DNA of 64,000 bases from Prostheceraeus crozeri. Lineage: Eukaryota; Platyhelminthes; Polycladida; Euryleptidae. The notes under the pieces are model-generated. The model was given only the letters and a program-made list of their open reading frames with translations. It was not told the origin of the DNA and did not search any database. The stretch is taken from the NCBI GenBank assembly GCA_907163375.1, contig CAJQUW010007533.1, positions 134,001 to 198,000 on the forward strand, written 5' to 3'. A program made the position numbers and the translations under genes. Below are positions 26,149 to 37,355 of this stretch, one piece after another. The stretch's first letter is position 1. Each line of letters starts with the position of its first letter.

Positions 26149-28985
26149 GTTGAGTGACTGACAAGTGAAGTACAATTGAAATGCAATTCTTTAATTTCAT
26201 AATACCGAGATGGATTTGGTGAACTGGATGCTTGAATATCAGACATCTGTTGTGCAGATCGAACCAAAGAAATCTAACACTATAATATCAGAGGACTAAA
26301 TTGGATATGTGCATTGAAGATAATATTGTATTGTGCTGCAATAAATGCACGGCTAGCTGAATGGCGCGGCTACAGATAAGAGAGAAACGCCTCAGCTAAA
26401 AGTTCGCTCTCTAAGCGATGTGATCTGCGAGCTGACGGATTGTCTCATGAGATAAGCATTTCTGCCAATGCTGGAAATTGGAGAATTCACCCAAATCTAC
26501 GCAGATCATTTTTGTCAGAATTGTCTCAAGGTGTCTACTTTCTGATGTGGTCCGTTCATGCTCGTGCACTGTAAACCAGCACAACCTAAGGCGAGCTGAA
26601 TCCCTTCTTAAAGCAAGGCACTTTTCGCAACTAATAAAAAAATTCCAAAGCAAAGCACTTTAGGAGGCTAGTGCACTACACCTTTTTCCATTCGAATTAA
26701 AGCTTGTTCCGTTCTATTTAAAACTTTTTCCATTAAGTTTAAAATGTTCTATTCAGTTTAAAGCATATCATATCCAATTTGAAGAAGCTCCGTTTAAAAC
26801 TGGTCACATTCAATTAAACAAAACTACATTGAAAAAATCAATGATGTCACACCATTTCATGATACATGTACAACATGGAATCTGCTAAATAAAATGACAC
26901 GAATCGTCCTCATAATTGGATCATTAAAAGCAATTAAAAATGAAACATTTTGTCCAAAAACTCACTGCTGGCAAGTCGCCTAAGTGTGTGCACCTGCAAT
27001 GACTGATAAATGCTGCTTTCTGCAAACACAATGTAAATACAATAACTAAATATTGAGTTGCATCCTCAGTTGAATGATGAGAACAGACCTGAATAGCGGC
27101 CATTTCATCCAATATGAGGAATCATGAGCAGGCCCAGTTCACATCTGTCAACATCGACACAACTCGGCCTTTTTAACGTTGCAGCCATACGCTGGGTCAT
27201 TTTGAGATTTGCAATTAGCAAGTTCGTGAAATTTCGACGGGAATTCATTTAATATCGGTTTAAACATACTACTGGCAAGTCGCCTAAAAATGTTGTTTAA
27301 TGGATTCGATTAAGATGGAATTTCTAAAGAATGACGGTTGTAGACAATGCAACTTTGGTAACAATCAAATGGAGTTTCTGTAATATAATCAATTGAAGTT
27401 TTCTTGCATGAAGTGTTTGGAGTCTTCTTTACGCACTAAAGCACAACATGTAAAAGTTGCAATCAGTTTCGATGATAACAAATACTCCGGTCTAATGATA
27501 AAGCAAATACATCAAAATAAGATGTTGTTATTGCCTGCTGATCGTGACACGTGTCCTTAAAGTAAGCAAAACAGTTGAATGGAATAGGATTTCATGAACC
27601 TGGAGATTCGCCTGATTGATAGCGTGTCCACATTCCAGGTGCAGTAATGATGTGTGGTTAATGATAATTAATGCAATGAGTGTGTCTTTCACTATTCTAA
27701 TGACGATAAAAAAATGAATTTGATGAAACTCTCGTTGATTGAAACAGTCTTAAAAGATGCTTGAGCTAGCAAAGACGCGCGAGCATGCGTATAGATAAAT
27801 GAGTAAAGAATGATGAAAGCGCCAATGTTGTCATTGTCAATCAACTTCATCTTAGTACATGTATCTCTATGGTTGAAGAAATGCAAACTCAGTCCGACAT
27901 CAATCCTATTAGACAAGACGCTTATTCGAATCCGTTCAACCTATGCTTATGGTCGTCGTAAAGTAAATACGAATGCGTCATTCGCCTGCTGACGATGACA
28001 TGCGTGTTGAATGTTTCACGTCATCACTTTGAAGAGGTCCAGGACTTCCTTCATTCAATCAAGTGCATTTTTATCAAAAACACACTGACCTTTATAAATG
28101 TTTCTGAATGCCTCAGCAAATTGAGCAATTTCAGAGAATAATTCAATGTGACAATACAAGAATTGACGTTAAATTAGGCGGAAATGTGTCGATCCTTGTG
28201 GGATTCCTTATCTGTCAAAGCAGAAATACAACGTCGGGGTCGGAGTATACCATTTTTGCCAGAGCTGGAATCAGAGTCCTACGAAATGATGTGACTCCAG
28301 ACTAGGACTAAGAAACATTGCTTGTTTTAACACGACTGCAAAAATGTTTTCTTGAGATTTTCTCATTTTCTGTTATACATTGTATTAAAACAATTGTTGC
28401 TGAAAGCATGTTTTTGTCGAGCCAAGAAATTTCCGAGCAATGACATTCGATGTCAGATTTGCAAATGCAAACTCACACCGCCTTTAATAAAATATTCACG
28501 GATTTCATAAGCTTCCTTTCGATGATGAGACATTCATTCATTTAAAATAATTTATTAACATTTTTACGGCTGAACCCGAGTTATCTCTCATCAAGTATTG
28601 TCATCGACAATTGACTGGTGACGATGACAATGGAGTGCATCCGAAAACTGAGCCCGATTTAACTCGTAATGATGGGACATGCAACTATCATTGAAGGATA
28701 CACGATCTGATAGATAACGAATGCCGAGTTAACTCGTTTTCAGCATGAAATGACTGTCCACACTTTTGATAGTTGTACAATGTTCGAAGTTGTTGTAAAT
28801 CCGCATTCATTATCATCGAATAATCGTGGCCTACTAATCTGAAAATCTATCTCATGAATGGCAGAATTCCCTTTTGAGAATGAATAGAAGTTATTTGAAA
28901 TACTTCAGAATCCATTCATACCTCATCTGTGTTATGAATAGTTATGGAAGGATATATTACGTTGTTCAAAATTCAAAAATATCCT
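26149..28985. other. Host DNA, no gene recognised
   Basis: No reliable exon. Short degenerate repeats of the type TTCCATTCAATTAAAGC lie at about 26685-26820. A 16-bp direct repeat CTGGCAAGTCGCCTAA occurs at 26968-26983 and 27272-27287. Several short open frames are present but none shows a domain or good splice borders. Confidence 0.5.
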
Positions 28986-30760
28986 TCAACCCGACGCTTT
29001 GGAGAACGTAATATCTATACGTAGAAAGGAACATGCGTTGAAAACTTGATTGCTATATCCGTTTAATGTTCTTTTCTCCAACTCCGTTGGGTTGGACGAT
29101 GATTCTTCATGGAATGCATACAGGTGTTCCGATCGAGGGCGTCGGCTTTCTTGAGACCCAGTTGCCGACAGTCTGCCTGCATTGTTTCCTCCAAGGTCTT
29201 CTTTGGGCGGCCTCTTGGCGTTGGTCCGCTGATCTTCATCTTCCATACTTTCTGTACCAAATCGCTGTTATCCTTCCGCACCACATGGCCTCTTCGCGCA
29301 CCCTCATGGCCTCATCGATCGACTGCAGGTTCAGGCGTGCCAGAGGGTCTTCGATGGTCACTCTATATTCGAGAGAGTACTCCACATATCCACCTGATCA
29401 TCCTCTTGTCTGCTACTTCAATTTTCCTCTTTTCTACAGTTGTCATAGCCGAAGTCTCACTTCCGTAAGTCATGCAGGCTCTGACGTAAATCGACTGGTC
29501 AGGTTAGGCCATAGCTCTCGGAATTTCTTCCAGCCAGATAAAATTCGTGCAGTCGCAGCTGCCTCCGTTCCACCACCGGATCTCAACATGTCTTCAGAGT
29601 AGCAGAAACGGGTAGCAGTGTCGCACTCACCATCCTCCAAATTTTAATCGCTTTCATTGGCCTTCTGTTTCTCATAGCGGGCATGTCACCTGAGTATCTG
29701 CCACACAAAAAGTTCGACGCCGATCTTGTCAGACTGCCTTTTATGCCACTACATCGTCCGTGAGTACATGATCGACAGCTGGTGCACTGTACTGAGTTGC
29801 AACCGACACTACCTGAACAGATACTACACGGGTATTTTCATGTTATTGGGGTCTTTCCCTCCCCTGCTGCAGTTCTCATCTCTTTCGTTTTGGCCATATT
29901 AACTTTTAAACTTTTTGATGTCAGGCAATCAGCCATTCCACGTCTTAAGTTTTCTTGCAGCTCTTCTTCACTTTCTGCAGCCAACACGAGATCGTCTGCA
30001 TAAAGAGTTTCGAGAGGAAGACCTTCTGAAAAACCCGCACTGGTAGTATTCATGACGATTGTAAAGAGCAGTGGTCTTAAAACAGAGTCTCGGTGCAAAC
30101 CAACCTTTACTTCAAAAAACTAGCTACTGTTTCCTCCAAAGTGCACGGATGTTATGGCGTCTTCATACAGGTTCATGGCTGCTTGAAAACCATCTTTCAC
30201 CTCTCGATTTTTGGAGTACCCACTTGACCACATCCCTGGGACCCCGGTAGAACGCCTTTTCAAGGTCGACATAAGCAAAATATAGCACTTTCATTTTGGG
30301 CAGATATCTCTCTTGCAATTAGCGTACAATGATGATTGCATCTGTTGTGTCCTTGCCAGGCATGAAGCCAAATTCCATCTCGTCGATCTTTACTTGTGCT
30401 CTAATCTGTATCTAAAGTACTCTTTCAAAAACTTTCAGAGCGTGGTCCGTGAGTTTGAGTCCTCTGTGACTTCCACAGTTGAGCGAATCTCCTCTACCCT
30501 TATAAATAGGAACGAGGGTGCTTAGCTTCCAATCATAAGGGATATGGCCTTCAATCACAATTTCATTGAAAAGCACTGTCATCCATTGTGCTCCTGTTGC
30601 GCCTGCAGCTTTCAGCGTTTCTCCAGCTATTCCAGATGGACCCGTTGCTTTATTCAACTTGCAATGTCTTAAGGACAACTGTATTTCTTCAGACGCCAGC
30701 AAACACATCGGACCTTCAACAGGATCACCATCGTCGATCCCACTGTACGCGGACAAACTT
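28986..30760 (-). mobile_element. 5'-truncated LINE (non-LTR retrotransposon)
   Basis: Reverse-transcriptase pieces on the minus strand, in order from 30756 leftward. First are the fingers/palm blocks NKATGPSGIAGETLKAAG, IPYDWKLSTLVPIYKGRGD and GSHRGLKLTDHALKVFERVL. The catalytic YADD box (ETLYADDLVLAAES) follows at about 30000. The C-terminal RGRPKKTLEETMQAD segment lies near 29200, a tail common in several LINE clades. The pieces lie in at least three frames with stops between them, so it is inactive. The 5' half, including any endonuclease, is missing. The clade is not certain. No clear poly-A tail or target duplication was found, so both borders are approximate. Confidence 0.8.
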
Positions 30761-30779
30761 GATTACAAATTAGAATAAC

Positions 30780-32475
30780 CTACAGGTAAATTGTGAGATA
30801 GATACAGGAGATCTACAGATAATTTACTCAAGCTTTTCACATTGTCTTTGAGTCATGTCGTGCAGAAGAAGCCTCAGATCGCGACTACGCGACCCAATGC
30901 CGAAGAGGTACAGTAGCTGGTGCTGCTTCAAAACATTGTGAAAAAATATGATGAAGGTGAAGGAGCTGTAAATTTTGATGGTCTGGGGATCAGAGAAGAT
31001 GTTTATTGAACATATGTTAAATATTCAGCAGAATTCAATGTATCTCCTTCTGCTGTACCGTGTTTCCGTCATCTCAAGCAATTCGAAACTTGAGAAAGAT
31101 TTTGATAACTCCTCTGATTCCGCATTGTCCTTTCATATGCATCTGATTTACTCATTATCTCGATTTAAGTAGAACAATGTTGCTCAGGATTTGAACATAC
31201 TGATTGATATGTTTTGATAAAAAAATACATTGGTCAGTGCTTTGACTATAAAGTAATCACGGTGTTTAGGATTAAATTTTCCATTAAATTTCTCTGAAAA
31301 GCTCCCCGTGGAAAATTTTTGAAAAGATGATGCTGGGCCAATATCTGCCCGACAGAGAGCTGTTGGCAAGTTACCGGCAGATGAAAATCACTAGATGAGA
31401 GACTCGGGCTCAGATGACCTAACTCTTGCTGAGTGCATTAAATAGGTATATTATTAGAATAAGCACAGCAGAAGTCAAGGGTTAAACATTGCTCACTACA
31501 AAGCAGGCACGATTACCGAATGTTGCTTTAACTAATAATGGTTTCAAATTTGTTTCAAATTTCTATTTAGCTCAGGTTTCTAATGTCAGTTAAGCAGGTG
31601 CATTGTCAAATGCAGAAAAATAACATTTGTAAAGCAATGGATTACATGAAGCAATATTTTAAAGCCGCTTTTTAATCTAGGCTTTCAAGCATGGGATTAA
31701 ACCCATGCTTTGTGCATTTTTTCAAAGACGGTTAGAAACCACATTTCTGAAATGAGTAAATTGTACTCTAATAATAAACATGGCTGCAAACCCTGGTCTT
31801 CAAACCTTATTTTCGTTTTTATTCTACTATTTTGAAGCAATAAGAGAAGCAAATAAGAGAAGTATGATGGAAGCATGCAACCAAGAAACCACGCGAGCAA
31901 CATGCAGGCCTAATCGACACTTCAGGTGCTGCTTTATTTCACACACCGTGTCAATGTCTGCAACAACGGATGTGGGTGCTCAAAAATTTTGATAAATTTG
32001 ATCTCTGATTTATAGGAAGTGATAAGGCTATTTTTTGTATCACGAAGTATCTTTCAGTTTAGTGGAGCTGTTTGCTAGCTCAATTCTGTCGGCATAGCTT
32101 TCGTTAATGAAAAACCACATTGTAAAATGTGTAGTTAGGAATATGCTCGCAGCATTCAAACGCTTCCGGAGGCGCCGCAACTTCATCGGTTGTCGGGAGA
32201 TGTAAATCATAAAATTCTTTCACAGTTTTACACTATTTATCTGTCACTACTAGTGATGAAAATTTTCCGGAAAATTTTGAATCAAAATTTTCCGTGGAAA
32301 ATTATGGAAAAAATTGGAAAAAATTGGAAAATTATGGAAAATTTTGGAAATTTTGAAAGTTTTGATTTTTTTGATAGGCCCTACAATTTGAGCGCTTCAA
32401 CTGCCGAGGCAACTGCGTACCAATAAATTGGGCCTAAAACTCTTGATTTCAACATTATTTCGATTAAAGCGATCG
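30780..32475. other. Host DNA, no gene recognised
   Basis: Non-coding. GGAAAATT-type low-complexity sequence lies at about 32255-32350 (repeated TTGGAAAA and ATGGAAAATT), with a faint relative at 31280-31325. It ends at the TAGCAA site used by Polinton copy B. Confidence 0.5.
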
Positions 32476-32481
32476 TAGCAA
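32476..32481. repeat. Presumed target duplication of copy B, left
   Basis: TAGCAA precedes the AGTAATGG terminus. The partner would lie beyond the window, so the duplication cannot be confirmed. Confidence 0.5.
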
Positions 32482-32883
32482 AGTAATGGGCAAAAGACCG
32501 TTCCAGGACACCATAAAATTCAAAAAAATAGTATCTTTAAAAACGACATAAATTCATGAATTTAGACCCTTTTTCAGGTTTTTAAGACCTAAATACATGA
32601 ATTTAGTCCATTCAAAAAGTACCATTTTTTCAAAAAATGGTATCTTTAAAAACGACATAAATTCATGAATTTGAACCCTTTTTCAGGTTTTTAAGACCTA
32701 AATTCATAAATTTGAGCGTTTTTAAAAATACCCAATTTTTCAAATTTTTCAAAATCTCAAAATTTGAGAATTACATTTTTCATTGCTTAAATCATGACCG
32801 TTCCAGGACACCGAAAATCATAAAAGTTGAGAATTTCAAATTCATGAATTTTATCCATCTTTCAGGTTTTTAAAATATATCAT
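32482..32883 (+). repeat. Left terminal inverted repeat of copy B (visible part)
   Basis: Homologous to the end of copy A, with AAATTCATGAATTT palindromes and GACCGTTCCAGGACACCG. It is shorter, with one sub-repeat unit fewer. Its true length cannot be measured because the partner lies outside the window. It probably continues into the membrane-protein gene, as in A and C. Confidence 0.75.
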
Positions 32884-32907
32884 GTGACTAAAAATATTTC
32901 TTTAAAA

Positions 32908-33636
32908 ATGGAAGAAACAAAAGTGGAAGAAACGGCAAGAATATATCCTTCGTTATCATATGAACGTAGTTCTACTTTAATGGACATTGAAAAGATTAAC
33001 ATTGAAAAAATGAATAAAGAAAAACACAAAGATAGAGTACGTTATATGAAAGATAAGGAATCTCAATTATTATTAAGATTAGAGCATTATAAAAAATTAA
33101 GAAAGAGATGGACTAAAGTTAAGAATGTAACACAAGGAATTGGCATATTCTTAACAATAAGTTTAGGCGCTCTCACTATTGTTATATCTTCAGGTGTTTT
33201 ATTAATTCCAGTAGTTGCTACAGCTTTAACAGGTACGGGTGTTTTTGCAACTTCACTTGTTACAATGTTAGATAAATCTTTAATATCAAAGAAACGAAAA
33301 TCATTAAAAACTAAGCATTTACATATTAAAGAAGTCTATGATAAACTACATTACTACTTTCAAAGAGTATGTGATGATAATGTTACTACGTTAGATGAGA
33401 TTGAAAAATTTGATCAAATAGCTAATGAAGTAAATCAAATATCATTTCAATTACAGTCAGAAAAAGTTGATGATAAGAATAAACAGGATGGCAAAATTTC
33501 GAGTGATGGTAAAACTTTTAGTGATGGTAAAATTTCTAATGAAGAAAATGATAAAATTTTTTTAGAAGAGCTAAAAACTTTAAGCGAAAATTTAAGCAAA
33601 ACTTTATTAAACAAAACTTTATTAAACAAAACTTAA
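32908..33636 (+). CDS. Two-helix membrane protein (copy B)
   Basis: Orthologue of the protein at 18233-18952. I take the ATG at 32908 (MEETKVEETARIYP) as the start. It has the same Gly/Val-rich membrane hairpin (ISLGALTIVISSGVLLIPVV) and the DEIEKFDQIANEV segment. It ends with two LLNKT repeats, fewer than copy A. A 20-residue stretch after YPSLSYE that includes MDIEKINIEKMNKEKHKD is longer than in A and C. The frame is continuous and promoter sequence would lie in the terminal repeat. Confidence 0.68.
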   Translation: MEETKVEETARIYPSLSYERSSTLMDIEKINIEKMNKEKHKDRVRYMKDKESQLLLRLEHYKKLRKRWTKVKNVTQGIGIFLTISLGALTIVISSGVLLIPVVATALTGTGVFATSLVTMLDKSLISKKRKSLKTKHLHIKEVYDKLHYYFQRVCDDNVTTLDEIEKFDQIANEVNQISFQLQSEKVDDKNKQDGKISSDGKTFSDGKISNEENDKIFLEELKTLSENLSKTLLNKTLLNKT

Positions 33637-33757
33637 AACGAGAAACCTTTAAACGAAAAGATGTCAGATAACAAAGGAATAAAAAAATAATTTGTTCAGT
33701 AAAATGTTTTTGCTGTATTCCAATGTTACCACAAAATTCAAATATTATATTTTAAAG

Positions 33758-34592
33758 ATGGATAAAATTAAAGCTGATAATTTTAAAAGAATAAAACAAT
33801 TAGAAGAGTTAATAAAACAAAGAAATATTATGAAAGAAAATCATCTTCAACATAGAATGATAAAAGCTGGTATTCAATCTGATATGTTTGAAAAAATGCA
33901 GCAAACCGAGCAAATAAAAACTGATTTTGAAAAAACTATGAAACCATTTAAAACTCTTGAAAAAGAACTTACAAATAATGATAAACAAATTGATATAACA
34001 GATCCAGAGCACAAAACTATATTAGATGACTATGGATTACTAGAATCAAACATTAATAAGAAATTACCAAAATCTATGCAATTTGAACATTCTATCTCAT
34101 TTATAGATGGAAAAACAATACCTAGATTTTATCTCGGACAAAAAAGAAATATTTCCACAACCTTTTCGAGGTTTAACTTTTTCACCAGATAAATCTCCTT
34201 TTAATTTAGATAGAAATTTTGTTGATCTTTTAAGAGGAGCAGATTTAAATAATTATGCTGTAGAAGATCTCATAAAATATAAAGCTATGTTAGATAGAGT
34301 TGGTGCAGTAAAATCTCTTAGACGTTATAAACAATTAGAAAATTTATTATCAACGGGAGTTAAAGTAGGGAAAGGTTTATCTGAAAAACAGAAAACAGAA
34401 ACAACCATATTCTTACCAGATGATCCACAAGAATTACTAAATAGATTAAATATTTTAATATCGGCAATAAAAGAAGGACATAATTCTAGTTTCAATGAAA
34501 TTCATGCTATATTGAAAAGACTGTTAGAAAAGAAGATTCTAAATGAAGAGGATTATAAAAGTATAACGAATGTTCTAGGGCTTCGCCCGTAG
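33758..34592 (+). pseudogene. Conserved Polinton protein of unknown function (copy B), broken
   Basis: Starts MDKIKADNFKRIKQLEELIK and keeps all conserved blocks of the 271-residue protein of copy A, including NFVDLLRGADLNNYAVEDL and FLPDDPQELLNRLN. One break is visible. Its 3' end carries a single mini-hairpin repeat (34567-34590) that supplies the last residues. It is followed within 70 bp by the penton gene, as in A. Confidence 0.75.
34567..34590. repeat. Mini-hairpin repeat at gene end (copy B)
   Basis: GAATGTTC followed by GGGC-TTC-GCCC. It occupies the same site as the longer unit of copy A at 16054-16089, while copy C is empty there. Confidence 0.8.
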
Positions 34593-34656
34593 CTGAAATA
34601 TGTTGTTGTTTTTAATTTTTTTATAAAAAATGTTTATTTAAAATTTTAACTAAAAA

Positions 34657-35445
34657 ATGTGTTCAGCAGATTTAGACAAAATTAATAATCATTTAGAAAA
34701 TCTAACAGAGATTTTGGGTTCATCAAAATTTAGTACGACGTTAAAAATTATAACAACTACTTCATCACACACTTGTAATTTAGAACCCATTCTACATTTG
34801 GAACAAAATAAAAATTATCAAATTGCATTGACTAGTTTCTTCACATTTAACACTATTCAAAACGTTATCAAAGATGTGAATGATCAATTTAGATATTCCA
34901 CTGATAAAGGCAAAACATGGAAAGTACTAAATTTTCTTCCTGGTTCTTACGAAGTTGAATCAATATCAAATGAAATTAAGAGACATTTAGGTATACCATT
35001 TAAAGATAAGAAACAATTACATTTTGCAGTTGAACCGGCAGTTAATAAATTTTCTCTTACTTTAGACGAAAATCATCAAGTTGATTTTAATCATGATAGA
35101 TCATTGTCAAAGCTATTAGGATTTAATAAACAAACCTATAGTCAAGGTTATCATTTAGGTGAGAAGATTCCAAAAATAACTGAAATAAATTCAATTGTTG
35201 TACATTGTGACATTATTGAAGGAGGATATATAAATGGTAAATTATCAAATTTAATATTCAGTTTTCCAGCTTTTACTGTACCCATTGGTTATAGATTAAA
35301 TGTAATTCCACAAACATTAATATATTTCCCTATTACAAGAAAAACTATTAACAACATTAACATTAGAATCACTGATGAAAAAGGACAAGAAATAAATTTT
35401 GGAGGTGAAGAGATTATGATAGATCTTTTGGTTCGGGAGGTATAA
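34657..35445 (+). CDS. mCP: Penton-like minor capsid protein (copy B)
   Basis: 262 residues, continuous, 4 differences from the copy A protein. It keeps SIVVHCDIIEGGYINGK and the terminal GGEEIMIDLLVREV. One unit of the GGGAG...CTCCC hairpin covers the stop codon, where copy A has nearly three. Between the unknown protein and the ATPase, all on the plus strand. Confidence 0.85.
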   Translation: MCSADLDKINNHLENLTEILGSSKFSTTLKIITTTSSHTCNLEPILHLEQNKNYQIALTSFFTFNTIQNVIKDVNDQFRYSTDKGKTWKVLNFLPGSYEVESISNEIKRHLGIPFKDKKQLHFAVEPAVNKFSLTLDENHQVDFNHDRSLSKLLGFNKQTYSQGYHLGEKIPKITEINSIVVHCDIIEGGYINGKLSNLIFSFPAFTVPIGYRLNVIPQTLIYFPITRKTINNINIRITDEKGQEINFGGEEIMIDLLVREV

Positions 35446-35517
35446 ACTCCCACGCGAAGCTAGAGAAGTTTAATTTTCTTCTTCTTTAAAAATAAAAATA
35501 AATTTTTTTATTAAAAA

Positions 35518-36284
35518 ATGAGTGAAGTACCTCCATTTAATAAAAAAAACTTAAATTTGATCATCATCCAAATTTATATAATAAAGTTTTGTCAGTTATT
35601 TCCGGAAGATCAGGTTGTGGAAAAACATATCTATTATTTAAAATTTTAACGACTCCAGATTTTTTGGATTATAACAATCTTATAATTTATACAACAACAG
35701 CAGAACAACCCGTCTATCAATTTTTAAAATATGGATTTGAAAATAATCTTAAAAAAACAGCAATTGCTTCATTATTCAAAGAATATGAAAAATCTGAAGA
35801 TGAAGAAGAAATAAGTTCGTGGTGTGAAGAAGCAGCAAAAAATAATCAGTTAGTTGAATCCAATAAAAATAAGCATATAAAGATACAATTAATTGATGAT
35901 AGTGGTAATATGCAAGATCCTAGTAAACTAGATAAAACAATAAAACATTGTGTAATTTTTGATGATTGTGTTAATGATAGAAATCAGTCAGTTCAGAGAA
36001 ATTATTTCACAAGAGGTAGACATAATAACTGTAGTGTATTTTATTTAACACAAAGTATGTATTCATTAGATGGAAGTGTTATTAGAAAGAATGCAAATAT
36101 ATTTATACTATTTGAAATAAATGCAAGAAACTTAAGTGATTTGTTAAGAGATTTATGCGTTAGAAATAAAGATGAATTTAAACAATCGTGTAACAATGCT
36201 TGGTCAAAAGATTATGGCTCCATTACAATTAATATTGATAAAAAAATTCATGAAAGAGTTATCGAACATTTGTTTGCCGAGTGA
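35518..36284 (+). pseudogene. ATP: A32-like packaging ATPase (copy B), broken
   Basis: Keeps Walker A GRSGCGKTYLL, Walker B HCVIFDDCV and FTRGRHNNCSVFYLTQ, very close to the copy A protein. The leader begins MSEVPPFNKK, which supports a start just before that block in all copies. About one break is visible. It faces the 3' end of the split polymerase gene of the same element. Confidence 0.85.
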
Positions 36285-36369
36285 TAAAAATATACAAATA
36301 TAGTGTTATAATATTTTTTATTTTTATTTTATGTATATATCAAATTTGACTAACTTAGAAATTAGAAAA

Positions 36370-36499
36370 TTAAAAAGGTGAAGTAGTTATTCCATCAGGT
36401 AAAATCTTTCTTTTATCATCAAATGGATCTAATGCTAATTTATGTTCTTTTAAATACATTTTATGTTTCTTTGAATTAAGTCTATAATTACATGCTGTT
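36370..36499 (-). pseudogene. POLB: 3' end of the copy B polymerase gene, cut off by copy C
   Basis: On the minus strand this matches the last 40 or so codons of the copy A polymerase (KKHKMYLKEEHKLALDPFDD and the terminal GITT.PF). It stops exactly at the GCTGTT duplication where copy C begins. The remainder of the gene resumes at 53941, on the far side of C. Confidence 0.88.
36494..36499. repeat. Target-site duplication of copy C, left
   Basis: GCTGTT, repeated at 53935-53940. In copy A the uninterrupted gene shows this sequence once (AACAGC on its coding strand, near 15006). Confidence 0.9.
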
Positions 36500-36509
36500 A
36501 TTAGTATAT

Positions 36510-36575
36510 AGTGTGACATCCGGCGCGACGCTTCGCTTCGCTTTGCTTCGCTTCGCTTGCGCCGGATGTCACACT
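36510..36575. repeat. Terminal hairpin of copy C, left
   Basis: A 17-bp perfect stem (AGTGTGACATCCGGCGC with its complement) surrounds a 32-base loop made of CTTCG repeats. The same hairpin, inverted, is at 53859-53924. Copies A and B lack it. Confidence 0.92.
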
Positions 36576-36942
36576 TTTGCGGGTTTTTTCAAAAAATCAA
36601 AATTTCAAAAATTTCAAAAATTTAGGTAGACTTCAAATTTCACGTGGCCGAAGGCCGAAGGGCGAAAATTTAAGCGTTTTTAAAAATACCCAATTTTCAA
36701 ATTTTTCAAAATCTCAAAATTTGAGAATTACAATTTTCACCCTTAAAATCATGACCGTTCCAGGACACCGAAAATCATAAAAGTTAAGAATCTCAAAATT
36801 TTAGAATTACAATTTTCTCGCTTAAATCATGACCGTTCCAGGACACCGAAAATCATAAAAGTTGAGAATTTCAAATTCATGAATTTTATCCATCTTTCAG
36901 GTTTTTAAAATATAGCATGTGACTAAAAATATTTCTTTAAAA

Positions 36943-37196
36943 ATGGAAGAAACAAAAATGGAAGAAACCGCAAGAATATATCCTTCATTATCATATGAAA
37001 TGGATATTGCAAAACACAAAGATAGAGTACGTTATATGAAAGATAAGGAATCTCAATTATTACTTAGATTAGAACATTATAAAAAATTAAGAATGTGACA
37101 CAAGGCGTTGGAGCATGTTTAACAATTTCTTTAGGCGCTCTCACTATTGTCATTTCATCTGGCGTTCTTACAATTCCAGTAGTTGCTACAGCTTTG
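36943..37196 (+). pseudogene. Partial membrane-protein gene in the left repeat of copy C
   Basis: The first third of the gene that is complete at 52449-53099, present here because the terminal repeat includes it. It keeps MEETKMEETARIYPSLSYEM and part of the membrane hairpin, then ends at the foreign insert. It is a by-product of the repeat and not a working gene. Confidence 0.8.
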
Positions 37197-37355
37197 TGAT
37201 ACAATTAGATTTTAGTTGTACGTTAGGGAAGTTGTTTTAATTCTTACTAGCACGTCAGCACAACCACATGACGCCAAAGCATCTGGCAGCTGTTTTCACT
37301 TCTCTCTCTCCTGTCATTGTTCCGTGTGCGCTAGAAAGCAAAGTTCTCATTTGCA
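37197..37355. other. Leader of the captured gene
   Basis: A sharp change in base composition from the Polinton to GC-richer, host-like sequence marks the border at 37196/37197. It probably holds the promoter or 5' leader of the following gene; no TATA element is obvious. Confidence 0.45.

Larger units (their letters stand above)
36500..37196 (+). repeat. Left terminal inverted repeat of copy C
   Basis: Pairs with 52825-53934. It contains the terminal hairpin, a GGCC-GAA-GGCC mini-hairpin, two GACCGTTCCAGGACACCG units and the first third of the membrane-protein gene. Alignment with the right end stops at 37196, where foreign-looking sequence starts. The partner is longer because of its repeat array. 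Confidence 0.85.

Noticed and set aside
26340-26430. tRNA-like stretch (GGCTAGCTGAATGGCGCGG)
   Set aside because: No matching acceptor stem, anticodon arm or GTTCGAATC-type loop could be drawn.
28108-28305. 65-codon open frame in host DNA
   Set aside because: No recognisable domain or convincing splice borders; length is expected by chance.
29066-29602. 178-codon open frame on the plus strand within the LINE
   Set aside because: It is antisense to the C-terminal part of the LINE reverse transcriptase, whose RGRPKKT and YADD blocks are on the minus strand.
31780-31992. Possible transposase or exon start (MAANPGLQTLFSFLF)
   Set aside because: The start faintly resembles Harbinger-type proteins, but nothing after it supports a domain and no terminal repeats were found.
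36370-36499. A small separate gene beside the copy B ATPase
   Set aside because: It is the 3' end of the polymerase gene, separated from the rest by copy C, as shown by the GCTGTT duplication and the alignment with copy A.
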